A stretch of 64,000 nt of DNA from CAVYXZ01 sp965223835 (GCA_965223835.1 OZ245022.1:310001-374000), one strand, 5' to 3'. Shown: positions 26,104-35,998, numbered from the stretch's first letter. Numbers and translations are program-made. Notes: a model not told the origin generated them from the sequence alone.

Positions 26104-28131
26104 CTACATACGGCAATCATAGATCGTGCGCCCAGCCGATTCACCCGTTAAGAACATCGGTTCCGCCGCATCCAGCCGGATCTTCCAGGTTGTTGATCGT
26201 TGCTGGCCGTCTATCTCGATCACAAGCTCTTCTGAAGTAGTGGTCCATTGGACCTGTTGAATCCTTGGCGCTTCCGCAAATGACTCCACCACACTGGCAA
26301 ACAGAGCGGATTTGGCGTGCGTCCGGCGCATCATCAGTGACATGGTTTCCGAAGCTGGATTGTACGGTGCAGCGGCTGAAAATGTTTGTGTTTCCGGGGG
26401 ATTCAGTGCCCACAGCTGTGAGCCAGGGCCAGACGGTGTGCGCCAGATGGCCTGCCATTCATCCGCCTGAATCTGCTGAATCGTCGTCAAATGCTCGTAG
26501 CCAGTTGCTTCAAACTCAATATCAGAGGGTTGCCAACCGGCCAGATCAAGTATGCCAGTATGATGCCAGGCGAGATCAAGCTGCCGCTCTCTGGGACAGA
26601 CAACAGACATCAGGTCAATAAAATAGTCTTCATGCCACAGAATGATTCGCCGTAACCGGACATCGTGGTACATGTTGAGATACGTGTCCGACCAGTTGAT
26701 CTCGGTATCAACGACCGCTAGCTCATCATTGACAATTTCGAACTGACGCAGGCGACCCGTACCGTGCGGTTGTTCGCTTTCATCAATCAACAACGTATTA
26801 TGCGCAATGGTCTGGCGATACCACGAGCGGTTCAGTGGAATGCCATAGCCCGGTGTACCAAGATCGGGCGACAGCCGTTCGCCATGGCCCCACAGCTCCA
26901 ACCCCAACTTGTCGGGATGACCATGACCACCACCATGCGGACCATACTTCAACAGCAAATGCCGGGAATTGTCACGACTTTGCAGAATCGCATAACCACT
27001 GGCTGCCTGGACCACGCGCTTAGGCGTCGCCGCCGCCCGTGCGGGTAGATCATCAGGACCAAAGAGCAAGGCATCCGCCGAACTACGCTCAGCATAACGA
27101 TCATAGATGTTCGCCAGCATTTGTGAATGAATTGGCTCTCTCCAAAAACCGTGCACACGCTCGAATACCTGGACATATTGGGCCACACCGCCGGGCGGCG
27201 ACGTATCGAACCAACCATCGTTTAGCGCTGGGAGACTGAGGTCAGGCCGCAGCAAGTCCAATGGCGCGGCGAACATGCGTTGAAAGCGTGGGTTATCCAA
27301 TAATTCCGGGTGTTGATAGCGCACCGCCATCGCCAGTGAGGTCATGGCCTGAGTAGTATAAAAATGATAGTGTGGCGACCCCTCCCACCACCAGCCATCT
27401 TCCAGCACGCCTTCTCGCACCTGGGCTGCGAAACCCCACGCCGGATGGAACGTTGGCTGAAGGTATTGCTCGTCATCCAGCACCACACCAATCGTCGCTA
27501 ACCCGGCCAGATGCCAGCATTGAATATTATGAATGCGCTCCCAGAGTTGCGTCAGCAAATGATCGCCCAAGCCGACCAGCAATTCATGGTGAATCAACTC
27601 GCGGTCAGCCTCCGGCAGGGCATCGCGCAGGATGTCAAACGTCCACGCAGTCGGAATCGACCAGGTTGCTTCGGTCAGCGACTGCCCCATCACCTTACCC
27701 TGTCCCGCGTGGGTGCCATGCACCGGAAATTGGGCATAACGTTGGGCATATTCGCGCAGGATCGTAGCCGCATGGTCAAAATAAGCTTGCTCACCCGCCA
27801 TCAGCCAGAGCAACGCGGCGGCATGAGCGCTGCGGATCAACTGGTTATTCTTGAAGGCGCGCCAGGCTTCATCATATACGCCGCCACTGAAAACGGCGCC
27901 ATCGACCGCACACACATGCTCACGGGGTTTATTAGGGTCATAGGTCAGCCGGGTAGCATGATCGGGACAGGTATAATCGTGTATCCATCCGGCCCCCTCG
28001 TCGGGCACGTGCAGCGGCTGTTGCATTTGCCGGTCAGCCGTTGTCCGCAGCTTCGCGACGGCAGCCGCAAACGTCGGATTCGAATAACGGTGCTGCAAAC
28101 GATCAATATCAGCCGGTGTAAGTAGCTGCAT
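26104..28131 (-). CDS. Heparinase II/III-family polysaccharide lyase
   Basis: About 675 residues; the ATG at 28131 is chosen because AGGAG lies six bases upstream (a GTG at 28134 adds one residue). The N-terminal half is an (alpha/alpha) toroid (WRAFKNNQLIRSAHAAALLWL, GLGDHLLTQLW, WEGSPHYHFYTTQAM), and the C-terminal half is a beta-sandwich with the family motif GPHGGGHGHPDKLGL. The Tyr and His in the SPHYHFY region are probable catalytic residues. No signal peptide, so it may act on imported uronic acid-containing oligosaccharides. Divergent from amylosucrase. Confidence 0.8.
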   Translation of the reverse strand: MQLLTPADIDRLQHRYSNPTFAAAVAKLRTTADRQMQQPLHVPDEGAGWIHDYTCPDHATRLTYDPNKPREHVCAVDGAVFSGGVYDEAWRAFKNNQLIRSAHAAALLWLMAGEQAYFDHAATILREYAQRYAQFPVHGTHAGQGKVMGQSLTEATWSIPTAWTFDILRDALPEADRELIHHELLVGLGDHLLTQLWERIHNIQCWHLAGLATIGVVLDDEQYLQPTFHPAWGFAAQVREGVLEDGWWWEGSPHYHFYTTQAMTSLAMAVRYQHPELLDNPRFQRMFAAPLDLLRPDLSLPALNDGWFDTSPPGGVAQYVQVFERVHGFWREPIHSQMLANIYDRYAERSSADALLFGPDDLPARAAATPKRVVQAASGYAILQSRDNSRHLLLKYGPHGGGHGHPDKLGLELWGHGERLSPDLGTPGYGIPLNRSWYRQTIAHNTLLIDESEQPHGTGRLRQFEIVNDELAVVDTEINWSDTYLNMYHDVRLRRIILWHEDYFIDLMSVVCPRERQLDLAWHHTGILDLAGWQPSDIEFEATGYEHLTTIQQIQADEWQAIWRTPSGPGSQLWALNPPETQTFSAAAPYNPASETMSLMMRRTHAKSALFASVVESFAEAPRIQQVQWTTTSEELVIEIDGQQRSTTWKIRLDAAEPMFLTGESAGRTIYDCRM

Positions 28132-28286
28132 CACATGCTCCTGAGCGCATTAACGACATTACGCCCGACCTTAACGAACGCAGCAACAACTTGCAATAAC
28201 CATCCACCATCAACTTGTATCCACTGACCGGGTAATATAAAGTATGCAGTGTTGAACTGGGCTGAACAAGAAAGTCATATCGTCTA

Positions 28287-30218
28287 ATGTTATTTGGAAC
28301 TGATCTAGCGAACGCTGCCCAACTCACATTGCAGCGCTTGCTCCCGCGGCTTGACGAGTTTGACATATCAACCGCTGACCGAGCCGTTTTTAGTAACCGG
28401 TTGGAGCAGCACTTTCCCCGTGCCTTCGGTCATTTGTACGCGCTGTACAGCGATCAATACGACTTCTTCTATCATCTGCAATGCATCTTTGATATGGTCG
28501 CCCAGCAGTTTGCGGCCCGGTCGGCTGATCTGAAAACGCTCGATAAGCAGCGTGTCGCGAACCCCGATTGGTTTCTCAGCGAACAGATGGTAGGTGGAGT
28601 GGCTTATGTTGATCTATTCGCAGGTGATCTACATGGCGTTCGGGAAAAAATCCCATATTTCAAAGAACTCGACCTCACTTACCTGCACTTGATGCCGTTG
28701 TTCGCCGCGCCCGAAGGCAACAGCGATGGTGGTTACGCAGTCAGCGATTACCGCACGGTCAACCCAACGCTGGGGACAATGGACGAACTGGCGGCGCTGA
28801 CAACCGAGCTTCGTGCCAACGACATCAGCCTTGTCCTGGACTTTGTGTTCAATCACACGTCCGACGAACATACCTGGGCACGGCGGGCGCTGGCGGGCGA
28901 TGCCGCGTACCAGGCCTATTATCGGCTGTTCCCGGACCGCACCCTGCCCGACCAATACGAACAGAATCTGCGGGAGATTTTCCCCGATCAAGCGCCGGGC
29001 AACTTCACCTACAACGAAACATTGCAACAGTGGGTTTGGACCACGTTTAACCGTTTTCAGTGGGACCTGAATTACGCTAACCCTGCCGTATTCACTGCCA
29101 TGTTAGAAGAACTGCTCTTCCTGGCGAATCAAGGTGTCGAGGTCTTGCGCCTGGATGCGGTGGCCTTCGTCTGGAAGCAACTGGGCACCAATTGCGAAAA
29201 TCTGCCGCAAGCGCACTGGATTATCCGCGCTTTTAACGCCTTTGTGAGCATTGCCGCCCCAGCCTTGATTTTCAAATCGGAGGCCATCGTCCATCCTGAC
29301 TTCGTTGATGACTACATCGCCCCGGAAGAATGTCAGATTTCTTATAACCCGACGTTGATGGCATTGCTGTGGGAAGCGCTGGCGACCCGCGAAGTCAAGT
29401 TACTGCGCCATTCCATGAGCAAGCGCTTTGACCTGCCTCCACAAACAGCCTGGGTAAATTACGTGCGTGTCCATGATGACATCGGCTGGAGCTTCGCCGA
29501 TGAGGACGCGGCTGAAGTGGGCATTGATGGCTTTGGACACCGGCAATTTCTGAACCAATTTTATACCGGGAAGTTCTCCGGCAGTTTCGCCACCGGTCTC
29601 CCCTTCAATTACAATCCGGTGACGCAGGACATGCGCATTTCGGGCACGTGCGCCTCACTGGCCGGTCTGGAACAGGCGCTCGACCTGGGTGATGAGGTAT
29701 ACATTGAACATTCGTTGCGCCGTATTTTGCTGATTCATGCGGTGATCTTGAGCGTTGGCGGCATTCCCCTGCTCTATCTGGGTGATGAAATCGCCACCAC
29801 GAACGACCATGACTATCGGCAAGACCCCGCCAAACAAGCGGATAGTCGCTGGGTCCACCGGCCATTTTTCGACTGGGAACGCGCCGAACGCCGCAACGAT
29901 CCTGACACAGCTGAAGGTCACATTTTCCAGAACTTGCTGCGCCTTATCCACATCCGCAAAACACATCCAGTTTTCCAGGGCGGACAGGCGCTCTTCTTCG
30001 ACAGTGGCAATCCCCATGTCTTGAGTTTCAGCCACAACCGCGATTTGCTGATGCTGGCAAATTTCTCCGAAAATGAGCAAACGATTCAACGCGACCGGTT
30101 GCGCATCTTCTGGCAAATCCCGACCAACCCGGTTGACCTCAGCACCGGCGACACTCTAGAAATATCTGCGGAGATCACCCTCGAACCCTACCAGTTCCTG
30201 TGGCTGCTGGGCGAGTAA
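28287..30218 (+). CDS. Amylosucrase (GH13 sucrose glucosyltransferase)
   Basis: 643 residues; nearly every block of Neisseria amylosucrase is recognisable: NPDWFLSEQMVGGVAYVDLF, LTYLHLMPLF, SDGGYAVSDYR, VLDFVFNHTSDEH, FPDRTLPDQY, TTFNRFQWDLNY. The GH13 triad is D290 (LRLDAVAF), E332 (FKSEAIV) and D397 (VHDDIGW). The enzyme transfers glucose from sucrose to alpha-1,4-glucan and releases fructose. No signal peptide, so it is intracellular. No sucrose transporter is in the window. No strong ribosome binding site, but the N-terminus aligns with the known family start. Confidence 0.93.
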   Translation: MLFGTDLANAAQLTLQRLLPRLDEFDISTADRAVFSNRLEQHFPRAFGHLYALYSDQYDFFYHLQCIFDMVAQQFAARSADLKTLDKQRVANPDWFLSEQMVGGVAYVDLFAGDLHGVREKIPYFKELDLTYLHLMPLFAAPEGNSDGGYAVSDYRTVNPTLGTMDELAALTTELRANDISLVLDFVFNHTSDEHTWARRALAGDAAYQAYYRLFPDRTLPDQYEQNLREIFPDQAPGNFTYNETLQQWVWTTFNRFQWDLNYANPAVFTAMLEELLFLANQGVEVLRLDAVAFVWKQLGTNCENLPQAHWIIRAFNAFVSIAAPALIFKSEAIVHPDFVDDYIAPEECQISYNPTLMALLWEALATREVKLLRHSMSKRFDLPPQTAWVNYVRVHDDIGWSFADEDAAEVGIDGFGHRQFLNQFYTGKFSGSFATGLPFNYNPVTQDMRISGTCASLAGLEQALDLGDEVYIEHSLRRILLIHAVILSVGGIPLLYLGDEIATTNDHDYRQDPAKQADSRWVHRPFFDWERAERRNDPDTAEGHIFQNLLRLIHIRKTHPVFQGGQALFFDSGNPHVLSFSHNRDLLMLANFSENEQTIQRDRLRIFWQIPTNPVDLSTGDTLEISAEITLEPYQFLWLLGE

Positions 30219-30240
30219 ACTTGACCTTTTTTCCAGCCTA

Positions 30241-31794
30241 TTAATCGGCAAACGTCTTGTTGGCTTCATCAACAATAAACTGCGCAGCGGCAGCAACCGC
30301 TTCGGCAGAATATGGAAACGTTATCCCAGCAGCGCGAAACAATTCGGTTACAGGTCGTGTATTGCCCATCACCAACGTCGACTTCAGATTTTCCATCGTC
30401 CCTGCGCGATCTGCTGCCACAAGCCGATTCAACTGACTGACACCCACAACGGCCAGCGGATAGGTGATGATGTACAGCGGCATCCGAAACAGGCTCCACG
30501 CCCAGCGTTGCCAGCCAGTCATCGCCTCCGCTTCACTGGCATATTGATTATCCCAGGGGGTGAAGCGCTGCTTGATCTCCAGCCATTTAGCGTCCAGGTC
30601 TGCCGGAGTCACATCGTCAGGCGCTGCACCGTATACCCAGTGCTCAAAGGCGTCCTGCATCACATAATTGGTGAGCGTCTCAGCGTAGAATCCGAGGGCG
30701 CTCTGCCGCGCGGCGATGCTCTCGGCAGCGGTGAACAGACCACCCTGCGCCTGCTCGTAATACGGCCAGGCGAGATGCTCCATCCCGACGCCGATCAACT
30801 CCTGAAACTCATCGGGTCCCGCATAATTCCACATCGACCCCTGTTCTTGAAATGACAAGTAAAAGTGAATGGCATGACCACTTTCATGCATCATTGGCCC
30901 AATGTTGTTCGAGCCGACATGGATGTAAGGCAACCCGGCCCGGGGAAAGAACCAGGCCTCAAGCGTTGGAACTTTGTGGGGGCGACTGCCGATGTCCAGA
31001 TAATCAGCCTGCATCGCCCGGAACACATCGCCAAAGGTGCCATCCAATTGATCCAAAATGCGTTCAACCCCCGCGCCCAGAGCAGTGGGATCGCTGACTT
31101 CCGGGACCGTTGGCTGTAACCTTTCATACAGTCGATGCTCGGCGATCAGCGGCACGACGAATGTTTCTACTGCATCATGAAACGCCTGAGTGTCGGCAAT
31201 AGCATAGTCCAATCGGTTCAGTTCCCGCCAGCGATAGGCCAGAAAGTTGGGTTCGCCGCTAACCTGGGCCAGTGCCCGCCGCTGCTTGAGCAAGTCCAGC
31301 ATCAAGTCGTTCAATTCAGCCCGCCGCTCCAGCCAGTACGCGTTAGGTTGGCCGGGAACGTCCTCATACTGAGTCATGATCTCGCGGTAATACCCTTCCA
31401 TGCGACTGATCTCGGCCTGAATAGGAATGCTGTCGGCATGAAAGAGGTCCATTTGATTGTGCCAATAACGCCAGAGTTGCGCATACTGTGGTGTGGGTGG
31501 CTCCGGTTGCAGCGTGAGCGCCCGTTGCCGGAGGGTTTGCGTCAGCCCCAGATAAGTCGAATAGAGTTCTTCAACATAAGCCTGATAGATTCGCTCAGCT
31601 TCATGGTTGCGGGTATCAACATAAGCCGGGCGCTTCAATTGTGTATAGGCATCCCAGATGTCGATGTCAAGCTGGTTCCACTGCTCCAACCAATCCATAA
31701 ATCCACCAGCCGGAACCGGCATCGTTTCCAGCGCGGCATACCGGGACTTGATGGTTGACCAATCGGTCGGGTCGAAATCATATTTTGCATTCAT
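30241..31794 (-). CDS. M3-family oligoendopeptidase
   Basis: About 517 residues from the ATG at 31794 (GGGAG seven bases upstream). The zinc site is H303-E304-S-G-H307 (MMHESGHAIHF), and the third ligand Glu lies about 25 residues downstream in the QELIGVGMEHLAWP region. Overall the pattern is M3B/PepF-like: all-helical with a deep channel that degrades short peptides in the cytoplasm. Convergent with amylosucrase (22-base gap) and divergent from the flippase-like gene. Confidence 0.88.
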   Translation of the reverse strand: MNAKYDFDPTDWSTIKSRYAALETMPVPAGGFMDWLEQWNQLDIDIWDAYTQLKRPAYVDTRNHEAERIYQAYVEELYSTYLGLTQTLRQRALTLQPEPPTPQYAQLWRYWHNQMDLFHADSIPIQAEISRMEGYYREIMTQYEDVPGQPNAYWLERRAELNDLMLDLLKQRRALAQVSGEPNFLAYRWRELNRLDYAIADTQAFHDAVETFVVPLIAEHRLYERLQPTVPEVSDPTALGAGVERILDQLDGTFGDVFRAMQADYLDIGSRPHKVPTLEAWFFPRAGLPYIHVGSNNIGPMMHESGHAIHFYLSFQEQGSMWNYAGPDEFQELIGVGMEHLAWPYYEQAQGGLFTAAESIAARQSALGFYAETLTNYVMQDAFEHWVYGAAPDDVTPADLDAKWLEIKQRFTPWDNQYASEAEAMTGWQRWAWSLFRMPLYIITYPLAVVGVSQLNRLVAADRAGTMENLKSTLVMGNTRPVTELFRAAGITFPYSAEAVAAAAQFIVDEANKTFAD

Positions 31795-31979
31795 CGGCTG
31801 CTCCCATCCTTCCTTTGTGGCAACCAATTACCAGTTTTTCTGGACCGTTGAACACTATCATGGACCATTATCACACGAACATCAAACAGTTGCCCGCCGG
31901 ATGGTTCGTGGTCAGTACGCTCACGCTTCTGGAAATCGCGTCTCAGTGGTACGATTGCGGCGGTTCACGGAGGCGCAAC

Positions 31980-32981
31980 TTGGCTAAAGGCATGATATGG
32001 AAAATCATCGGACTGGCGATCTCGCTGGCGCTGGCGATATTCCTGTTGACGCAACTCGATTTGCAGGAATTCAGGCGCATCGCCACCAGCATTTCGATCG
32101 TTAGCCTGTTCGCGGCGCTGGGCTTTTACCTGTTGCTCAACGGCTTTCGCCTCCTGCGATTTCAAGCACTGCTGAACATGGACAGTATCCCGTTCAGCAT
32201 CTTCTATCCCATCGTCCTCTATCACAATTTTCTGGTGCGGACGCTGCCCTTTAAAACCGGCGAACTGTCGTATATCGTGCTGCTGCGCCAGCATCTAAAC
32301 CAGCCGGTGCGCGAAGGCGTCAGCAGTCTGGTGGCATCTCGGCTCTTCGAACTATTCATGGTCATTGTTGTCGGTGGCGGCTCCTTGTTGCTGGCAAGCA
32401 ACCAGATCAGTGTACCACCGGCACTGTCCTTGTTAATCGTCATCGGCGGTGCGGGCGGCTTGCTGGCGGCATTGTACTTCTCCGGGCCACTGCTTCGCAT
32501 CATGGTTCGGCGGTTGCCCCATCTGCCAGGGCTGCGCCACCGCGACCAACTGCTGACAACGCTCACTGACAAATTAGGCCCATTGGCCGACTCATTTGAT
32601 CGGGTACGACAACCACGTATCTTCCGCAACACGCTGGTGATTTCGGCCCTGACTTACAGTATGAGCACGGGTTTCAATCTGGTGTTGCTCTATGCCATCG
32701 GCATCGAGGTCAGCCTGGGCATCTTGATCGGCGTCATCAGCATTGTCATGTTGACAGATGCGCTGCCACTGGCGACAATCAGTGGCCTGGGGATGGTTGA
32801 GGGTGGCTGGACCTTTGGTCTGGTGGCATTTGCCGGGATGCCCGTCGATCAAGCCGCCTCACTCGGATTTTTTTTACATGCCTGCCAGTTATTGGCAGCA
32901 GCCAGCACCGGCATTCTGGGTTATGCCTGGCTCCAGGTGCGCAAGCGCTATCGCCTGCAACCGGAACAAGGCGGAGGGTAA
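31980..32981 (+). CDS. UPF0104/LPG-synthase-TM-like integral membrane protein
   Basis: About 333 residues with eight or so hydrophobic segments. The TTG at 31980 is chosen as start because GGAGG (31969-31973) lies six bases before it; the ATG at 31992 would be too far and upstream ATGs run into the divergent peptidase gene. The pattern (LRFQALLNM ... PFKTGELSYIVLLRQHL ... EGGWTFGLVAFAG) matches the flippase-like domain of lysylphosphatidylglycerol synthases. Six bases downstream is a GT2 gene, so a lipid-linked sugar transfer or flipping role is plausible. Confidence 0.82.
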   Translation: MAKGMIWKIIGLAISLALAIFLLTQLDLQEFRRIATSISIVSLFAALGFYLLLNGFRLLRFQALLNMDSIPFSIFYPIVLYHNFLVRTLPFKTGELSYIVLLRQHLNQPVREGVSSLVASRLFELFMVIVVGGGSLLLASNQISVPPALSLLIVIGGAGGLLAALYFSGPLLRIMVRRLPHLPGLRHRDQLLTTLTDKLGPLADSFDRVRQPRIFRNTLVISALTYSMSTGFNLVLLYAIGIEVSLGILIGVISIVMLTDALPLATISGLGMVEGGWTFGLVAFAGMPVDQAASLGFFLHACQLLAAASTGILGYAWLQVRKRYRLQPEQGGG

Positions 32982-32986
32982 TCAAG

Positions 32987-33985
32987 ATGACAAGACCTGA
33001 AATTTCGGTGGTGATCCCACTTTATAATGAAGAAGAATCAATTGAACTCTTGTATGAAGAATTGTCCAGTGTGCTTAACACACTGGATCGACCGTATGAA
33101 GTCATTATTGTTGATGATGGCAGCCAGGATGCCAGCTTCGAGCGTTTAAAAGCGATCCACCACCGCGACCACCGCTGGAAGGTGATTCGCTTCCGGCGCA
33201 ATTATGGGCAAACAGCGGGTCTATCTGCCGGGTTTACCGAAGCCCGGGGCGAAATCGTGATTACGATTGATGCTGATTTACAAAATGACCCGCGCGATAT
33301 TCCAAAAATTCTGGCAAAAATGGACGAAGGTTACGATATTGTCAGTGGCTGGCGCAAAGATCGTAAAGAACCCTTCTTCAGCCGCCGCCTGCCCTCCATG
33401 ACTGCCAATCGGCTAATCTCCGTCACGACCGGCGTTTTCCTGCATGACTATGGTTGCACCCTGAAAGCCTATCGCAGCGTCGTCGCGAAAAATATTCATC
33501 TGTATGGCGAATTGCACCGCTTCATCCCGGCGGTGGCGTCGTCAATTGGCGTCAAAGTCACCGAAGTGCCGGTCAATGATCGCGCGCGCCGCTTCGGCAA
33601 AAGCAAATACGGTATCTGGCGCATCTTTCGCGTCTTCCTCGACCTCATTACGGTGCGCTTTATCCTGAGCTATAGCACTCGCCCATTACAGATTTTTGGC
33701 GGTGCCGGGTTACTCATGGGCGTCGGCGGCATCCTGATCGGCCTGTATCTGACCTATGTCAAAATTTTCCTGGGTCAAAACATTGGCGACCGACCACTGC
33801 TGATCCTTGCCGTGTTGCTGATTATTCTCGCGGTGCAAATGGTGAGCATCGGCCTCGTGGCCGAAATCGTCATCCGTACCTATCACGAGTCACAGCAAAA
33901 GCCGATCTACATGGTGCGTGAATATCTGGGCGATGATGATGAGACCATCATCGAGCAGCAACCTGCCGACGAATTGGTGCATTAA
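32987..33985 (+). CDS. Membrane glycosyltransferase family 2 (DPM1/ArnC-like)
   Basis: 332 residues. GT-A fold with ISVVIPLYNEEESI, IIVDDGSQD and the metal-binding DADLQNDP; then two C-terminal membrane segments (about 232-256 and 268-293). This layout is typical of enzymes that load a sugar onto a polyprenyl phosphate. GGAGG precedes the ATG and the gene sits six bases after the flippase-like gene, so the pair could make and move a lipid-linked sugar (inference). Confidence 0.9.
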   Translation: MTRPEISVVIPLYNEEESIELLYEELSSVLNTLDRPYEVIIVDDGSQDASFERLKAIHHRDHRWKVIRFRRNYGQTAGLSAGFTEARGEIVITIDADLQNDPRDIPKILAKMDEGYDIVSGWRKDRKEPFFSRRLPSMTANRLISVTTGVFLHDYGCTLKAYRSVVAKNIHLYGELHRFIPAVASSIGVKVTEVPVNDRARRFGKSKYGIWRIFRVFLDLITVRFILSYSTRPLQIFGGAGLLMGVGGILIGLYLTYVKIFLGQNIGDRPLLILAVLLIILAVQMVSIGLVAEIVIRTYHESQQKPIYMVREYLGDDDETIIEQQPADELVH

Positions 33986-34068
33986 TTAACCACCGCAATC
34001 AGCATTTCCGCATCGCCACAAAATCGGGTAAACTGAGGCGATTATTTCAGGTCGTGTGAGGATGTAAG

Positions 34069-34386
34069 ATGTTTTTTGAAATACGCGAATATGCGCTGCG
34101 ACCCGGTAAACGAGAAGAATGGGTCAAATGGATGGATGAAGAGATCATCCCTTTCCAGGCAGCCAAAGGCATGGTGATTACGGGCAGCTTTGTCGATGTC
34201 GAAAACGATCGCTATTTCTGGATGCGGCGCTTCGAAAGCGAGGAGGAACGAGAGCGATTGTACAAAGCGGTCTACGAATCCGACTGGTGGCTGAACGAAG
34301 CCAAAGATCGTGTCGGTACACTCATCGACCGGGAGCAAATTCGTGTGAGTATTGTCCAGGCCACGCCCCGATCTATCATACGCTAG
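34069..34386 (+). CDS. NIPSNAP-family protein
   Basis: 105 residues of a dimeric alpha/beta-barrel (ferredoxin-like) type: EIREYALRPGKREEWVKWM, GSFVDVENDRYFWMRRFES. NIPSNAP members have unclear functions; several are small-molecule enzymes or stress proteins. GAGG eight bases before the ATG. Single gene, convergent with the dnaJ-like gene. Confidence 0.82.
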   Translation: MFFEIREYALRPGKREEWVKWMDEEIIPFQAAKGMVITGSFVDVENDRYFWMRRFESEEERERLYKAVYESDWWLNEAKDRVGTLIDREQIRVSIVQATPRSIIR

Positions 34387-34390
34387 AATC

Positions 34391-34422
34391 AAAAAGGGCT
34401 GCCCTGAACAAGAACAGCCCTT
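34391..34422 (-). terminator. Terminator between NIPSNAP and the dnaJ-type gene
   Basis: AAGGGCTG and CAGCCCTT form an 8-bp stem with a 13-base loop. On the minus strand it is followed by five T, so it serves the chaperone operon; a weak TTCT on the plus strand could make it bidirectional. Confidence 0.75.
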
Positions 34423-34432
34423 CTAGAGAAAT

Positions 34433-35323
34433 TTACGCTGTTGGCTGCAGATCACGCAATTGCCGAATGAGCGCTTTTTCTTTCTGGCTCAATTGAGTCG
34501 GCAATTCGACTTCGACCCGCACCAATAAATTACCACGTTCGTCGGGTCGCTTGAGATTGGGCATTCCCAACCCCTTTAGCCGAAAGATCCGCCCATTGGC
34601 TGTTCCTTCGGGGATCGTTAGTTTCACAGTTCGGTCGATACCAGTCACATCAATCTCGCCACCCAGGAGCGCCGTGTAGAGATCAACCGGTTGCGTCAAT
34701 TTGAGATCATCGCCACTGCGTTCATAGCGCGGGTGCGGCAACAGGCTGATACGCAAAAATAGATCGCCTGCTGGCCCACCATTGTAGCCGTGCTCGCCTT
34801 GACCGCGCAGTCGCACCGTTGACCTATCATGCACACCCGCCGGAATTTTGGCCTCAATCACGCGCCCATCTTCCCAGCGCAAGGAACGAGTCGTGCCATG
34901 AAACGCTTCTTCTAATGTTACATCGACTGGATATTCTATATCCTGCCCAGCAAACTGTTGCTCACGGTAGCCCTGATTGTTAAACCCGTCAAAAGACGCG
35001 CCAAACATCCCTTCAAAGATGTCACGAAACGCCCCGAAATCCTGGGGATTCGCAGTCTGGGTATAAGTCTGCTGCTGGTAAGGTTGACCAGCCCCGACCT
35101 GATTCCATTGTGAACCGTATTGGTCGTAGAGTGCCCGTTTTTCCGGGTCGCTCAACACTTCATGCGCTTCATTGACAGCCTTGAACTTCACCTCGGCCTG
35201 GGGATCGTCTTTGTTCACGTCGGGATGATATTGTCGGGCCAGCTTGCGATACGCCTTTTTAATCTCTGCCTGCGAGGCCTTGCGTTGCACGCCCAGCACA
35301 TCATAATAATTCTGATTAGGCAT
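34433..35323 (-). CDS. DnaJ-type (CbpA-like) co-chaperone without zinc finger
   Basis: 296 residues. J domain (about 5-70) with H33-P-D (YHPDVN), a Gly/Gln/Phe-rich linker, then two beta-barrel substrate-binding domains (GTTRSLRWEDGRVIEAKIPAGV, VKLTIPEGTANGRIFRLKGLGMP). The four CxxCxGxG zinc repeats of DnaJ are absent, so it is a class II, CbpA-like J protein. It stimulates DnaK ATPase. It overlaps the end of grpE by 8 bases; GGAGG lies five bases before the ATG. dnaK itself is not in the window. Confidence 0.9.
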   Translation of the reverse strand: MPNQNYYDVLGVQRKASQAEIKKAYRKLARQYHPDVNKDDPQAEVKFKAVNEAHEVLSDPEKRALYDQYGSQWNQVGAGQPYQQQTYTQTANPQDFGAFRDIFEGMFGASFDGFNNQGYREQQFAGQDIEYPVDVTLEEAFHGTTRSLRWEDGRVIEAKIPAGVHDRSTVRLRGQGEHGYNGGPAGDLFLRISLLPHPRYERSGDDLKLTQPVDLYTALLGGEIDVTGIDRTVKLTIPEGTANGRIFRLKGLGMPNLKRPDERGNLLVRVEVELPTQLSQKEKALIRQLRDLQPTA

Positions 35324-35951
35324 CTAATCCTCCTGCGACCATGACCCGCGCGGGCCGCAACAACCGGTCGCCGTAGGTGTAACCAGCTTGCTCCACCTGC
35401 GCAATGGTGCCTTCAGGCACATCCGCTGTGGGCAGCACCGCAACCGCTTCATGCTGATGCGGGTCAAACTCGTCACCCTCCACCTTAATGGGTGTCACAC
35501 CCAACTTCCCCAGCGTCGCATGAAAAGAACGCAATGTCAGTTCAATCCCTTCATGCAGCGGCGAATCACCATCCGGGTCAGCGACCAATGCCCGTTCCAG
35601 ATTATCAACAAATGGCAACACCTCCAGCAGGAAATCCGTCTGATCGTAATTGGGATCAACTGCTGCCGTTTTTTCGGCTTCCAGCGTAGCATAACGCGCT
35701 TGCCAATCAGCCAGCTCAGCTTCGAGTGCCGCCACTTCTGTCTGCGCTTCCATTTCAGCCAGTGCCCGTTGCGCCGACCGCAGCTTAGCCTGCAATTGGT
35801 CAATCTGGTTTTGCTGTTGCTGCGCGACAGCTTTCACCCGCTGTAATTCAGCCAACAGCGAGTGGACCTGGTCCGCGCTGTAGTATTGGGGTGTTGTCCG
35901 TCCGAAGTAATCCATATACGGGTTTCTCATCATGGTTTTCCATGTCATCAA
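35316..35951 (-). CDS. grpE: GrpE nucleotide exchange factor
   Basis: 211 residues (or 204 from an inner ATG at 35930). A long coiled coil (about 25-95, AELQRVKAVAQQQQNQIDQL) precedes the GrpE beta-wing domain, with DNLERAL and the conserved FDPHQHEAVAVLPTADVPEG and YTYGDRLLRPARVMVA. GrpE dimers release ADP from DnaK. It is first in a grpE-dnaJ-type operon. A 9-bp inverted repeat lies immediately upstream. Confidence 0.92.
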   Translation of the reverse strand: MMTWKTMMRNPYMDYFGRTTPQYYSADQVHSLLAELQRVKAVAQQQQNQIDQLQAKLRSAQRALAEMEAQTEVAALEAELADWQARYATLEAEKTAAVDPNYDQTDFLLEVLPFVDNLERALVADPDGDSPLHEGIELTLRSFHATLGKLGVTPIKVEGDEFDPHQHEAVAVLPTADVPEGTIAQVEQAGYTYGDRLLRPARVMVAGGLDA

Positions 35952-35998
35952 TTGCTTTGGGTAATGCTTTCAGAATAGCCAGAAACTGTCAAAGCAAT
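35951..35998. promoter_or_regulatory. Inverted repeat upstream of grpE
   Basis: ATTGCTTTG (35951-35959) and its perfect complement CAAAGCAAT (35990-35998) are separated by 30 bases directly at the grpE start. A perfect TTGACA (minus strand) lies inside it. It is not a CIRCE element (no GCACTC half-site). Confidence 0.4.
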
